From Clostridia bacterium (GTDB lineage Bacteria; Bacillota; Clostridia; Christensenellales; Aristaeellaceae): a stretch of DNA of 64,000 nucleotides. The stretch spans positions 1 to 64,000 of the forward strand of contig JAGBBA010000047.1 in NCBI GenBank assembly GCA_017938695.1, written 5' to 3'. The number at the start of each line of letters is the position of its first letter. Position 1 is the stretch's first letter. The notes beneath the pieces are model-generated. The model was not told the origin of the DNA and did no database searches. It saw only the letters and a program-made list of their open reading frames with translations. Both the position numbers and the translations under genes were made by a program. This document shows, in pieces, positions 1 through 6,837 of this stretch.

Positions 1-749
1 ATTACAGAAGCAAGGCCGTCACCGTTGTTTCTTGCTGTAATCTGAGAATCTTTAAGGGTTATATTACCCATTGTGCTACCAACATAACCTATACCGATTG
101 CTGGTGCATGCGAGGTGCTTTCATAATAACCACCTTCCGCAACGATGATTGAATTTTCAATGAGGATATCTCCCATTGATCCAGCTGATGTACCTATAGC
201 AGCACCGCTTATACTTGCAGGAGTTGAAAACTCCGGCGCTTCCCTTGAACTACCCGTAGCATCAACACGGGCATTGCGGATGGTAATATCACCTGCTGTA
301 ACGCCACCGTTTGCACCAATACCGGCGTTGCCATCTGTAGCCGTAACGGTCAGTTTGTTGTTCTCTTTGGTAAGGTCGCCTTCGATGATCACATTGGAGC
401 CATTGCCAAGGGAAATGCCGCCGTTCACGGTATGCTCTGCATCGCCTGTAACAAGGAGTGTCAAGGTCTTGCCGTCAGCCACGGTGATGGGAGCGTTCAG
501 CTTCACACCACTTGTTCCAACATCAAAAGTGACGGTTGCATCGGCTGCGATATTCAGCGAGATATTGTACTCGTTACCGTTGCCAACAATTCGACAAGCT
601 TCGGTAATTATAATTGTTTCGCCGTCGCTGTATTGGGACAGGTCGATGTAAGGCTCCTCCGCCATCGCCGAGCCCGCCATGCACACAAACAAAACGCACA
701 GCGTCAGCAGCACGGTCAGCATCTTATTGATTCGGGTCTGGTTCTTCAT
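1..749 (-). CDS. Secreted beta-helical repeat surface protein, 3' end cut by the window edge
   Basis: The reading frame stays open from an ATG at 749 (reverse strand) to the window edge, giving the first 249 residues. It begins with a signal peptide: basic start MKNQTRINK, a hydrophobic core and a likely cleavage after AMA (near residue 30). The rest is Gly/Ala/Ile-rich with repeating units such as NAGIGANGG-DITIRNARVDA, AAIGTSAGSMGDILIENSII and AIGIGYVGSTMGNITLKDSQI. This GIG...G-ITI pattern is typical of right-handed beta-helix repeats in secreted Firmicutes surface proteins. A run of G (about 757-763) provides the ribosome binding site, and a good promoter lies at 856-884. Function is unknown; adhesion or glycan contact is a guess. 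C-terminal anchoring cannot be seen. Confidence 0.8.
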   Translation of the reverse strand, partial: MKNQTRINKMLTVLLTLCVLFVCMAGSAMAEEPYIDLSQYSDGETIIITEACRIVGNGNEYNISLNIAADATVTFDVGTSGVKLNAPITVADGKTLTLLVTGDAEHTVNGGISLGNGSNVIIEGDLTKENNKLTVTATDGNAGIGANGGVTAGDITIRNARVDATGSSREAPEFSTPASISGAAIGTSAGSMGDILIENSIIVAEGGYYESTSHAPAIGIGYVGSTMGNITLKDSQITARNNGDGLASV

Positions 750-855
750 CGTAATTCCCCCTTGAATCAGATTGGCAAGTCGGTTTTTATCATGAAACAG
801 CATATCTGTCAGCTCATTTCAAAGCATGGATTTCCACATAATAATGGATACTATC

Positions 856-884
856 ATTATACAAAATAGAACCTCAAAAAACAA
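856..884 (-). promoter_or_regulatory. SigmaA-type promoter for the beta-helix surface protein
   Basis: On the minus strand, -35 TTGTTT (884-879) and -10 TATAAT (861-856) are 17 bp apart. Transcription would start near 849, about 100 nt before the ATG at 749. Confidence 0.75.
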
Positions 885-935
885 GATAAGCCAAGGCTTT
901 GCACCATCTTTTTTTCTGCTGGAAACTATGCAAAC

Positions 936-965
936 AGCCGCCTTGAGCGTAAGGCCAAGGCGGCT
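936..965. repeat. Perfect inverted repeat, 10-bp arms
   Basis: AGCCGCCTTG (936-945) and CAAGGCGGCT (956-965) flank a 10-nt loop. Neither strand has a U-tract after it, so it is not a standard terminator. It lies between the XRE terminator and the surface-protein promoter. Confidence 0.7.
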
Positions 966-1027
966 GGTAGGTGCGAAACAGAAGAGGCGCTGCAAGCACA
1001 GCAGTTTCAACACTTTTGTATTATAAA

Positions 1028-1051
1028 AGCGCTGCACCGCCGTGCAACGCT
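1028..1051 (-). terminator. Terminator of the XRE regulator gene
   Basis: On the minus strand an interrupted stem (AGCG..GCAC pairing GTGC..CGCT, loop GGCG) is followed by TTTTAT, five bases beyond the stop codon at 1056. Confidence 0.6.
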
Positions 1052-1055
1052 TCTC

Positions 1056-1421
1056 TTATTCATCACTCTGATCCAGCCCGGAAAGCTCCGCACAGATACG
1101 CATGATGATCTCTTTTGTGCGAGGACTTACCCGGTCAGATAATGCGTTCATGTACTCACTGAACTCCTCACTGGAGACAGGCAGATTATCCATGGGTTCC
1201 GCATCCGGGATAAACGCCCCTTTGAAAAGTGAATCAAACGGGATACGCAATGCCTGGCTGATCTCCGCCAGACGATCAATGTTAGGTTTGATCACTCCGC
1301 GTTCGATCTTACCATAGTAGGCAGTGGAAATCCCAATTCGGTCAGCTACCTCTGCCTGTGTCCATCCCAGACGCACACGGGCTTTATGGATATGCTGGCC
1401 AATGACAGTGTAGCTTACCAT
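1056..1421 (-). CDS. XRE-family transcriptional regulator
   Basis: Predicted 121 residues. The N-terminal half is a Cro/CI-type helix-turn-helix (about residues 8-62) with the classic run GWTQAEVADRIGISTAYYGKIERG; the C-terminal half is a charged tail without a known domain. A longer in-frame start exists upstream, but the ATG at 1421 has an AGGAGGTGG site seven bases ahead and aligns with the domain start, so I chose it. It is probably a DNA-binding repressor. The upstream region carries a pair of 12-bp inverted repeats, one overlapping a TATAAT element, suggesting autoregulation. The neighbouring gene on the same strand is a second, smaller XRE protein. Confidence 0.9.
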   Translation of the reverse strand: MVSYTVIGQHIHKARVRLGWTQAEVADRIGISTAYYGKIERGVIKPNIDRLAEISQALRIPFDSLFKGAFIPDAEPMDNLPVSSEEFSEYMNALSDRVSPRTKEIIMRICAELSGLDQSDE

Positions 1422-1496
1422 TGTTCCACCTCCTGCTTCGTATTTTATCCATAAACACTGAAAATACGAAATCCATATAGAGGCGGAAGCACCATT

Positions 1497-1580
1497 ATAA
1501 TGACTATTACGCAAAATAATGTCGTATTTACCATTATAGAGACAACGCCGAATATCCCTATATTGACAAATAGTCATTAT
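1497..1580. promoter_or_regulatory. Operator-like inverted repeat pair upstream of the XRE gene
   Basis: ATAATGACTATT (1497-1508) is repeated as its exact reverse complement at 1569-1580, about 60 bp away, with similarity extending to roughly 15 of 16 bases. The proximal copy overlaps a minus-strand TATAAT at 1499-1494. This arrangement fits a repressor bridging two sites. Confidence 0.5.
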
Positions 1581-1600
1581 GATGATAATTTGAGACAGTC

Positions 1601-1631
1601 AAAAAAGTCCCAACGCACCACACGCTGGGAC
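1601..1631 (-). terminator. Terminator of the small XRE gene
   Basis: On the minus strand GTCCCA (1631-1626) pairs with TGGGAC (1612-1607), followed directly by six T (1606-1601). It starts three bases after the stop codon at 1634. Confidence 0.8.
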
Positions 1632-1633
1632 AA

Positions 1634-1873
1634 TTATGGATCAAGATTGCTTTCCGCAAACAGCGGTGAATCAAAGAACTGAGGAATATCAATTCCCAGT
1701 CCCTGACACATTTCGTGGACAATGCGCAACTTAACTGAATCATAAGAGCAGTTGATTACATTGCCAATCGTGGACTTAGGCACGCCACTCTTCATAAACA
1801 GCTGGTACTGTGTCATTTGTTTTTCTTTCAGCAGCTCGGACAGCCGCTCGCTAATTGCTTGGTTCAGCTTCAT
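1634..1873 (-). CDS. Small XRE-family helix-turn-helix protein
   Basis: A 79-residue protein that is essentially one Cro/CI helix-turn-helix: LSELLKEKQMTQYQLFMKSG, VPKSTIGNV and later IVHEMCQGLGIDIPQFF. Proteins of this size and type are common repressors in phages and integrative elements. A GGTGAT site precedes the ATG. A 16-bp palindrome in its promoter region (1896-1911) suggests autorepression. It ends in its own terminator, so it is transcribed separately from the next XRE gene. Confidence 0.88.
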   Translation of the reverse strand: MKLNQAISERLSELLKEKQMTQYQLFMKSGVPKSTIGNVINCSYDSVKLRIVHEMCQGLGIDIPQFFDSPLFAESNLDP

Positions 1874-1891
1874 ACTATCACCATCCCTGTC

Positions 1892-1919
1892 GCTGTACTA
1901 ACATTTTAGTATTGCGCAA
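1892..1919 (-). promoter_or_regulatory. Possible promoter with palindromic operator (1896-1911)
   Basis: TACTAA-CATT-TTAGTA is a perfect palindrome with 6-bp arms at 1896-1911. On the minus strand it lies between a possible -35 TTGCGC (1919-1914) and -10 TACAGC (1897-1892), 16 bp apart. A repressor bound here would block the small XRE gene. Confidence 0.5.
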
Positions 1920-1996
1920 GAATCAAATGGTCCCTGTAACTGTACTGTTTGCCGGCTTTGTGATAGTATGTCAGCAAAGAAGTCGAGGTGATACCT

Positions 1997-2440
1997 ATGA
2001 GAGTCACATTCTGTGGTCACAAAGATGTCTATGATGCAGAAGCTGTAGAGCATTGGCTTCGACAAGTGTGTTCTGACCTTATTGCACAAGGCGCAGATGA
2101 ATTTCTATGTGGTGGATATGGCCGCTTTGACTATCTGTCAGCTACGGTGCTTCGTGATTTGAAACAACAGCATCCAAACATACGGCTGATCTTAGTATTA
2201 CCTTATTTGAACAGCACGATTCTAACAGACGGGTATGATGAAACCATATATCCCCCCTTGGAATCTGTTCCGAAAAAGTTCGCCATATCAAGACGCAATG
2301 AATGGATGGTACTTGAAAGTGACATTATTGTCGCCTATGTTCTTCGTGACTTCGGAGGTGCGGCAAAAACGCTACAATATGCTCGCAGGAAGAGAAAGAA
2401 GATCGTCATATACAACAATGACAGGAGGGATCAGGAATAA
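1997..2440 (+). CDS. SLOG-superfamily (DUF1273/YpsA-like) protein
   Basis: Predicted 147 residues. It opens with MRVTFCGHKD and has the glycine-rich FLCGGYGRFD loop (about residues 36-45) followed by a helix, the Rossmann-like nucleotide-binding core of SLOG proteins. A second conserved stretch, DFGGAAKTLQYARRKRKK, resembles the C-terminal half of the fold. A GTG at 1988 is in frame, but GAGGTG at 1985-1990 places the ribosome on the ATG at 1997. The next gene starts on the last base of this one's stop codon, so the two are translationally coupled. SLOG domains are known or predicted to bind nucleotide-derived ligands; no reaction is claimed here. Confidence 0.7.
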   Translation: MRVTFCGHKDVYDAEAVEHWLRQVCSDLIAQGADEFLCGGYGRFDYLSATVLRDLKQQHPNIRLILVLPYLNSTILTDGYDETIYPPLESVPKKFAISRRNEWMVLESDIIVAYVLRDFGGAAKTLQYARRKRKKIVIYNNDRRDQE

Positions 2441-2742
2441 TGCGGGCAGTACTCAGATGCGTCTTTCTGATAACTATAGCTATTTTTGCTTATCTAACGC
2501 TCACATTTGTACATTATCAATCAGATCGAGCAAGTTGTGTTTGCTCTTTCCTTTCTACGACGGAACAGACTTATGCGATTGATGAACGCCTATACAGAGT
2601 ATGCGAAAAGGACACTATGAGTTCTGGAACATTTATGCTTGTCAGAACAACCTGCAATCACGGGATGCGGCTTCAGTTGACAGTGATGCCTGATGAAGGG
2701 ATATTCAAAGGCTATATCGTAACAAATAGCGAAACAAATTAA
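2440..2742 (+). CDS. Small membrane-anchored or secreted protein coupled to the SLOG gene
   Basis: A 100-residue protein with one N-terminal hydrophobic segment (about residues 7-26, FLITIAIFAYLTLTF) and a polar remainder containing five Cys (two in the first part CVCS, others near residues 55 and 71 and in the membrane segment). The ATG overlaps the preceding stop codon (TAATG), with an AGGAGGG site at 2423-2429. The family is not recognised. Its coupling to a SLOG protein makes a sensor plus membrane-partner arrangement possible, but nothing in the sequence shows a mechanism. Confidence 0.65.
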   Translation: MRAVLRCVFLITIAIFAYLTLTFVHYQSDRASCVCSFLSTTEQTYAIDERLYRVCEKDTMSSGTFMLVRTTCNHGMRLQLTVMPDEGIFKGYIVTNSETN

Positions 2743-2753
2743 ATAAAGAAAGA

Positions 2754-2783
2754 CACACCCTCAAGCGGTCGCTCAGGGGTGTG
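2754..2783 (+). terminator. Hairpin after the SLOG-membrane pair
   Basis: CACACCC (2754-2760) pairs with GGGTGTG (2777-2783), followed by CCTATTAATTTTG. The stem is good but the U-tract is weak. Confidence 0.5.
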
Positions 2784-2937
2784 CCTATTAATTTTGTTGC
2801 CTCTGTATGCGAATTGAAAGGAGAGTTACCGAAATAGGTGGCTTCTACATCAATGGTGTTAACAGTACGCCTTTTGTGAAAAAGTGTGAAAACACCCTTG
2901 ACAAAACAACTCGCAGCGGCCAGCAAGGGTTCTTTTG
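2784..2937. other. Junction region between AT-rich accessory DNA and core DNA
   Basis: The stretch contains an open frame without a ribosome binding site (ATG 2807, stop 2960-2962, 51 codons) that runs into the 3' end of the DUF1292 gene. I do not annotate it as a gene. It may be the scar of an insertion or a decayed gene end. Confidence 0.35.
2894..2930 (-). terminator. Terminator of the icd-DUF1292 operon
   Basis: On the minus strand ACCCTTG (2930-2924) pairs with CAAGGGT (2900-2894), followed by GTTTTC, eight bases beyond the DUF1292 stop codon. Confidence 0.55.
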
Positions 2938-3213
2938 TTATTCAGCGTCGCAGAATTCATAATCCTCATCGGAGGAACGGAAAACATCGAACACGCGCTG
3001 CATCAGGTGTTCATCGTCAACGGACTCATACTGAATGCCCTCGTCTTTTTCGATGATCTGGAAGACCAGCACGCCGTCGTCATCATCCTCGTCAAGCGGC
3101 GCGAGCAGCGCATAGGTGCTGCCGTCCAGCTCCAGGGTGTCGATGATCTCAAAGGGGATATCCTCACCGGTGTCGTCGGTGAGCAGGATCACATCATCCT
3201 CAAACTGGCTCAT
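2938..3213 (-). CDS. DUF1292-family acidic protein
   Basis: A 91-residue, very acidic protein with the order typical of DUF1292: VILLTDDTGEDIPFEIIDTL, then YALLAPLDEDDDD, then VFQIIEKDEG and a helical C-terminus. The family is widespread in Firmicutes and has no established function. It starts one base after the stop codon of icd, with its ribosome binding site inside the end of icd, so it is the second gene of that transcript. DUF1292 genes more often sit beside ruvX/yrzL-type genes, so the partnership with icd is unusual. Confidence 0.85.
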   Translation of the reverse strand: MSQFEDDVILLTDDTGEDIPFEIIDTLELDGSTYALLAPLDEDDDDGVLVFQIIEKDEGIQYESVDDEHLMQRVFDVFRSSDEDYEFCDAE

Positions 3214-3214
3214 G

Positions 3215-4411
3215 TCAGTTCAGCCTTTCAGCGATGGCGGCCAGGAACTGCTTGGTGTAAACAGGGGTGGCTTCGCCTTCGTACATGATGGCCAGGTCGT
3301 TGGTCATGATGCCGGACTCAATGGTGTCGATGGTGGCCTTTTCCAGCTTGTCGGCGAAGGCGCACAGGTCGGGCAGGTTGTCCAGCTCGCCGCGCTTGCG
3401 CAGAGCACCACTCCAGGCGAAAATGGTGGCAACAGGGTTGGTGCCGGTCTGCTCGCCCTTCAGGTAGCGGTAGTAGTGACGGGTCACCGTGCCGTGGGCA
3501 GCCTCGTACTCAAACTTGCCGTCGGGGGATACCAGCACGCTGGTCATCATGGACAGGGAGCCGAAGGCGGTGGCGATCATGTCGCTCATCACGTCGCCGT
3601 CGTAGTTCTTGCAGGCCCAGATGAAACCGCCCTTGGAGCGCACAACGCGGGCTACGGCGTCGTCGATCAGGGTATAGAAATAGGTGATACCGGCAGCCTC
3701 GAAGGCAGCCTTGTAGTCCTTGTCGTAGATCTCCTGGAAGATATCCTTGAAGTTATGGTCGTAGGTCTTGCTGATGGTATCCTTGGTGGAGAACCACAGA
3801 TCCTGCTTTACGCTTAGGGCGTACTGGAAGCACGCGTGGGCGAAGGAGGCAATGGAAGCATCAATGTTGTGGATGCCCTGCAGAATGCCGGCGCTCTTGA
3901 AATCGAAGATGGTCTGGCGGATCTCCTGGCCGTCTTCGCCGGTGAAGACCAGCTCGGCTTTACCAGCACCGGGCACCTTCATTTCCACATTGCGGTAAAC
4001 GTCGCCATAGGCATGACGGGCAATGGTGATAGGCTGCTCCCAGGTGCGGACGGTGGGGCTGACGCCCTTCACCAGAATGGGTGCACGGAACACAGTGCCG
4101 TCCAGCATGGCGCGGATGGTGCCGTTGGGGCTTTTCCACATTTCGTGCAGGTTATACTCGGTCATGCGCTGGGCATTGGGGGTGATGGTGGCGCACTTGA
4201 CCGCAACGCCGTACTTCTTGGTGGCGTTGGCACTGTCGATGGTCACCTGGTCGCGGGTTTCGTCGCGGTGGGGCAGGCCCAGGTCATAATATTCGGTCTT
4301 CAGATCCACGAAGGGGAGGATCAGCATGTCCTTGATATCCGCCCAGAGGACACGGGTCATTTCGTCGCCGTCCATTTCCACCAGGGGCGTTGTCATTTTG
4401 ATTTTCTGCAT
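3215..4411 (-). CDS. icd: NADP-dependent isocitrate dehydrogenase
   Basis: Predicted 398 residues, normal for the homodimeric isocitrate dehydrogenase type shared with eukaryotes. It oxidises isocitrate to 2-oxoglutarate with NADP+. Diagnostic stretches are [10 protein letters not shown] (about 11-20), the substrate loop SPNGTIR (about 94-100), [18 protein letters not shown], the metal-binding region [16 protein letters not shown] and [12 protein letters not shown] near the cofactor site. In-frame sequence continues upstream, but the ATG at 4411 has AAGGAGCG ahead of it and matches the family's start. 2-Oxoglutarate feeds glutamate, linking it loosely to the arginine genes further along. It is divergent from padR and carries its own promoter at 4443-4471. 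Confidence 0.96.
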   Translation of the reverse strand: MQKIKMTTPLVEMDGDEMTRVLWADIKDMLILPFVDLKTEYYDLGLPHRDETRDQVTIDSANATKKYGVAVKCATITPNAQRMTEYNLHEMWKSPNGTIRAMLDGTVFRAPILVKGVSPTVRTWEQPITIARHAYGDVYRNVEMKVPGAGKAELVFTGEDGQEIRQTIFDFKSAGILQGIHNIDASIASFAHACFQYALSVKQDLWFSTKDTISKTYDHNFKDIFQEIYDKDYKAAFEAAGITYFYTLIDDAVARVVRSKGGFIWACKNYDGDVMSDMIATAFGSLSMMTSVLVSPDGKFEYEAAHGTVTRHYYRYLKGEQTGTNPVATIFAWSGALRKRGELDNLPDLCAFADKLEKATIDTIESGIMTNDLAIMYEGEATPVYTKQFLAAIAERLN

Positions 4412-4442
4412 GGATATCGCTCCTTTGCGCCACTTTGCGGCT

Positions 4443-4471
4443 TGTATACAATCGTCGCTATCCATTGTACA
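4443..4471 (-). promoter_or_regulatory. Promoter for icd
   Basis: Minus strand -35 TGTACA (4471-4466), 17-bp spacer, -10 TATACA (4448-4443); about 30 bp ahead of the icd start. Confidence 0.6.
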
Positions 4472-4556
4472 GGAGGCCGGGGCGGACTTCAAGCCTTTGA
4501 ACAGCAAAAGAACAGAGAAGTGAAAGATTAGAATTTGCTAAGATTAACGAAATACA

Positions 4557-4585
4557 TTGACAGGCGAGGTATGTTGCGTTAGAAT
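4557..4585 (+). promoter_or_regulatory. SigmaA promoter for padR
   Basis: -35 TTGACA (4557-4562), 17-bp spacer, -10 TAGAAT (4580-4585), 18 bases ahead of the padR start codon. The PadR protein could repress here, but no clear operator is visible. Confidence 0.8.
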
Positions 4586-4603
4586 ATACCCGGAGGTGAG
4601 GAC

Positions 4604-4933
4604 ATGGCATTATCAGCGGATATCCTCAGAGGCTATACTGATTCGATCATCCTTCGGCAGCTGGCCGGGGGTGACAGCTACGGCTATCAGATCAACAAGC
4701 GCGTGGCAGAAATCAGCGGAGGAAGCTTCGAACTGAAGGAAGCCACGCTGTACACGGCTTTCAGGCGGCTTGAGAACGCTGGCTACATCCGCTCCTATTG
4801 GGGCGATGAAATGAGCGGTGCGCGCCGCCGATATTATTCCCTGACACCGCAGGGACACGAACGTCTGCGCCAGGACTGCGCAGCATGGCAGGAAACAAAA
4901 TTGCTGATCGACCAGCTATTGGAGGAAGTATGA
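4604..4933 (+). CDS. PadR-family transcriptional regulator
   Basis: A 109-residue winged-helix protein of short PadR type: ADILRGYTDSIILRQLAGGDSYGYQINKRVAE, then FELKEATLYTAFRRLENAGY (recognition helix), GARRRYYSLTPQGHERL (wing) and a short C-terminal dimerisation helix. PadR proteins of this kind usually repress the gene next to them. CGGAGGTGAG precedes the ATG. The stop codon overlaps the start of the DUF4097 gene (ATGATGA), so both are made from one message, a pairing well known for PadR plus HAAS/DUF1700-type genes involved in envelope stress or drug response. Confidence 0.93.
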   Translation: MALSADILRGYTDSIILRQLAGGDSYGYQINKRVAEISGGSFELKEATLYTAFRRLENAGYIRSYWGDEMSGARRRYYSLTPQGHERLRQDCAAWQETKLLIDQLLEEV

Positions 4934-6111
4934 TGAACGAAACTGTTGCCCGCATTGTGGAGATCATGTTTCAGAATACCGAGATGAACGACGAGGTTCA
5001 GGCCATCAAGGATGAAGTGATGAACAACTGCCAGGAGCGTTATCAGGACCTGGTCAACCGCGGCGTGAATGAGGACGAGGCCATCGCTGCTGTGGTGGAA
5101 AGCCTGAAGGGCATGGAAGAGGTGATCGCCCAGTATCCCCGGAAGCATGAGGAGCTGGAGGATATGGAAGACATGGATGACGACATGGATGACACAGAGG
5201 TGGACAAGGAGTTTGCAGCCTACCTGGTGAAGCAGGTGATGGTCACGCTGCCCTCTGACGACGTCAACGTGGAAACGTCCATGGATGAAAATGTGCATGT
5301 CTACTACGACAAAGAGGACTTCAAGAACATTCGTGTGCAGTTGAACAACGGCGTGCTGGCGATCGACCGCATGAATGAGGTGGAAAAGCCTGAATCGCCC
5401 CGTGTGAAGGTGGAAATATCCCAGAAGGATGACGAGGAAGAGGAAAGCGGCTGGCAGAATCTGTCCGACATGATCAGCAGTATTGGCAAAAAGCTGAACA
5501 AGCTGCGCGTCAACATTCAGATCAACAACCAGGGCGGCGGAGAAATCACCATTGCTGTGCCGGAAAATCACCCTGTTGAGCTTGATATTCATACCGCCAG
5601 CGGCGATGTGGATATTGACGGCGTGAATGCAACGACGATCGCAGCCGGAACCACCAGCGGCGATGTGACCGTGCAGCTGCCTGGCGATGTTAAGCCTCAG
5701 GAGATCAAGGTGAAGGGTACCAGCGGCGATGTGGACGTGCAGGCGGATGCAGCCAACCTGGTCGTCCAGACGGTGAGCGGCGACGTGGAGTACAACGGCG
5801 ACTGTCCTAACATCAATCTCCACACGGTGAGCGGCGATGCCGAGCTGAACGGCGTGATGCAGGCCGTGGCCTTGAAAACCGTCAGCGGCGATGTGAGCAT
5901 GCATGTGCAGGGCTGCGAGCTGCGCAATGTGAACTGCAATACCACCAGCGGTGATCTGAGCATCCATCTGTCCAAGGAACTGCGCGGTCAGGTGGCGGTG
6001 GAGCTGCATTCCGTCAGCGGCGATAAGCACAACCATTTTGGCGAACCTGTGGGTGCTCCGCTGGCCTATGTGAATGCAAACAGTGTATCCGGCGATGTGA
6101 CCATCAGCTAA
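4930..6111 (+). CDS. DUF4097 beta-solenoid protein with N-terminal HAAS-like domain
   Basis: Predicted 393 residues. Residues 1-75 are helical and resemble the HAAS/DUF1700 module that accompanies PadR regulators (MNETVARIVEIMFQN...GVNEDEAIAAVVESLKG). An acidic linker follows (EDMEDMDDDMDD). From about residue 215 come nine beta repeats, each with an SGD core (TASGDVDI, TTSGDVTV, GTSGDVDV, TVSGDVEY, TVSGDAEL, TVSGDVSM, TTSGDLSI, SVSGDKHN, SVSGDVTI), the DUF4097 pattern. No membrane segment or signal peptide is seen, so a cytoplasmic location is likely. Start: ATG at 4930 or 4933, both served by GGAGGAAGT. Its role with PadR is unproven. Confidence 0.85.
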   Translation: MMNETVARIVEIMFQNTEMNDEVQAIKDEVMNNCQERYQDLVNRGVNEDEAIAAVVESLKGMEEVIAQYPRKHEELEDMEDMDDDMDDTEVDKEFAAYLVKQVMVTLPSDDVNVETSMDENVHVYYDKEDFKNIRVQLNNGVLAIDRMNEVEKPESPRVKVEISQKDDEEEESGWQNLSDMISSIGKKLNKLRVNIQINNQGGGEITIAVPENHPVELDIHTASGDVDIDGVNATTIAAGTTSGDVTVQLPGDVKPQEIKVKGTSGDVDVQADAANLVVQTVSGDVEYNGDCPNINLHTVSGDAELNGVMQAVALKTVSGDVSMHVQGCELRNVNCNTTSGDLSIHLSKELRGQVAVELHSVSGDKHNHFGEPVGAPLAYVNANSVSGDVTIS

Positions 6112-6125
6112 GTACATATGGTTTT

Positions 6126-6155
6126 GAGGCGTTGGCAAGGGCCGACGCCTCTTTT
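6126..6155 (+). terminator. Terminator after the padR-DUF4097 operon
   Basis: GAGGCGT (6126-6132) pairs with ACGCCTC (6145-6151), followed by TTTTG; it begins 15 bases after the stop codon. Confidence 0.85.
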
Positions 6156-6216
6156 GCGTATAAGGGAAAGCGAAATGGAAATGATACTACCATCATGACA
6201 GGTGCATGGAGGCTTT

Positions 6217-6837
6217 ATGTCTGTTGGTATGGTAGTGCTGACGGTGGTAGCCGTCCTGGTGTTTTTCGGCGTGTTGCAGCGCGTGCTGGACAGAATGTAT
6301 CTGACGGATCGGATGGCCCTGCTGCTGATCGCCGCCATGTTTGTCGGAACGCTGCTGCCGAATATCACGATCGGTATGGTATCAGTGAATATCGGCGGTG
6401 CCCTCATTCCGCTGGGCGTTTGCATCTATCTGTTCTGCAAGGCTAATGAGGGCAAGGAACGGCTGCGGACACTGGTTGGCATTGCAGTCACGGCAGCGGT
6501 GGTGTATGGCTTGTCTGCGCTGCTGCCGGACGAACCGGAACAGATGTGGATCGATCCCAACTGGCTGTACGGCCTGGCGGGAGGCATAATCGCCTGGATA
6601 TTGGGCAGAAGCCGCCGGGGAGCGTTTATCTGCGGCGTTGTTGGCGTGATTCTGGCGGACATTGCGGTGGGTATCGTCAACTGGAGCAAAGGCATCGGCC
6701 AGCAGCTGGTGCTTGGCGGTGCAGGCATGGCGGATACGGTGGTCATCAGCGGCGTGCTGGCGGTGTTGCTGGCTGAACTGATCGGCGAAGTGACAGAACG
6801 CCTTGCAAGAAAGAAGCACGGGAGGGAAAACGCATGA
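6217..6837 (+). CDS. DUF1614-like multi-pass membrane protein
   Basis: Predicted 206 residues with about six hydrophobic segments. MALLLIAAMFVGTLLPNITI followed by VNIGGALIPLGVCIYLF matches the pattern I associate with DUF1614, whose function is not known. The ATG at 6217 has GGAGG four bases away; an alternative ATG at 6202 has no good site. Its last four bases overlap the start of the SpoIIP-like gene (ATGA), so the two proteins are made together. That pairing suggests a role at the membrane during spore engulfment, which is inference only. Confidence 0.7.
   Translation: MSVGMVVLTVVAVLVFFGVLQRVLDRMYLTDRMALLLIAAMFVGTLLPNITIGMVSVNIGGALIPLGVCIYLFCKANEGKERLRTLVGIAVTAAVVYGLSALLPDEPEQMWIDPNWLYGLAGGIIAWILGRSRRGAFICGVVGVILADIAVGIVNWSKGIGQQLVLGGAGMADTVVISGVLAVLLAELIGEVTERLARKKHGRENA

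Larger units (their letters stand above)
750..1055. other. 306-bp intergenic stretch with promoter and inverted repeat
   Basis: No convincing gene is present. Short open frames on both strands lack a ribosome binding site and recognisable sequence. The stretch holds the promoter at 856-884, a perfect 10-bp inverted repeat at 936-965 and a terminator for the XRE gene at 1028-1051. Confidence 0.7.

Noticed and set aside
819-1037. Two short overlapping frames on opposite strands in the 750-1055 gap
   Set aside because: No ribosome binding site, and they run across a promoter, an inverted repeat and a terminator.
2807-2962. 51-codon plus-strand frame at the island edge
   Set aside because: No ribosome binding site, overlaps the 3' end of the DUF1292 gene and its terminator; kept only as a possible scar.
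5575-6100. Regular repeats in the DUF4097 gene as a possible CRISPR or DNA repeat array
   Set aside because: The periodicity is in the protein (SGD units) and the DNA repeats are short, imperfect and in frame.
4834-6138. 434-codon His-rich minus-strand frame
   Set aside because: Its repeats are the reverse image of the SGD repeats of the DUF4097 gene.
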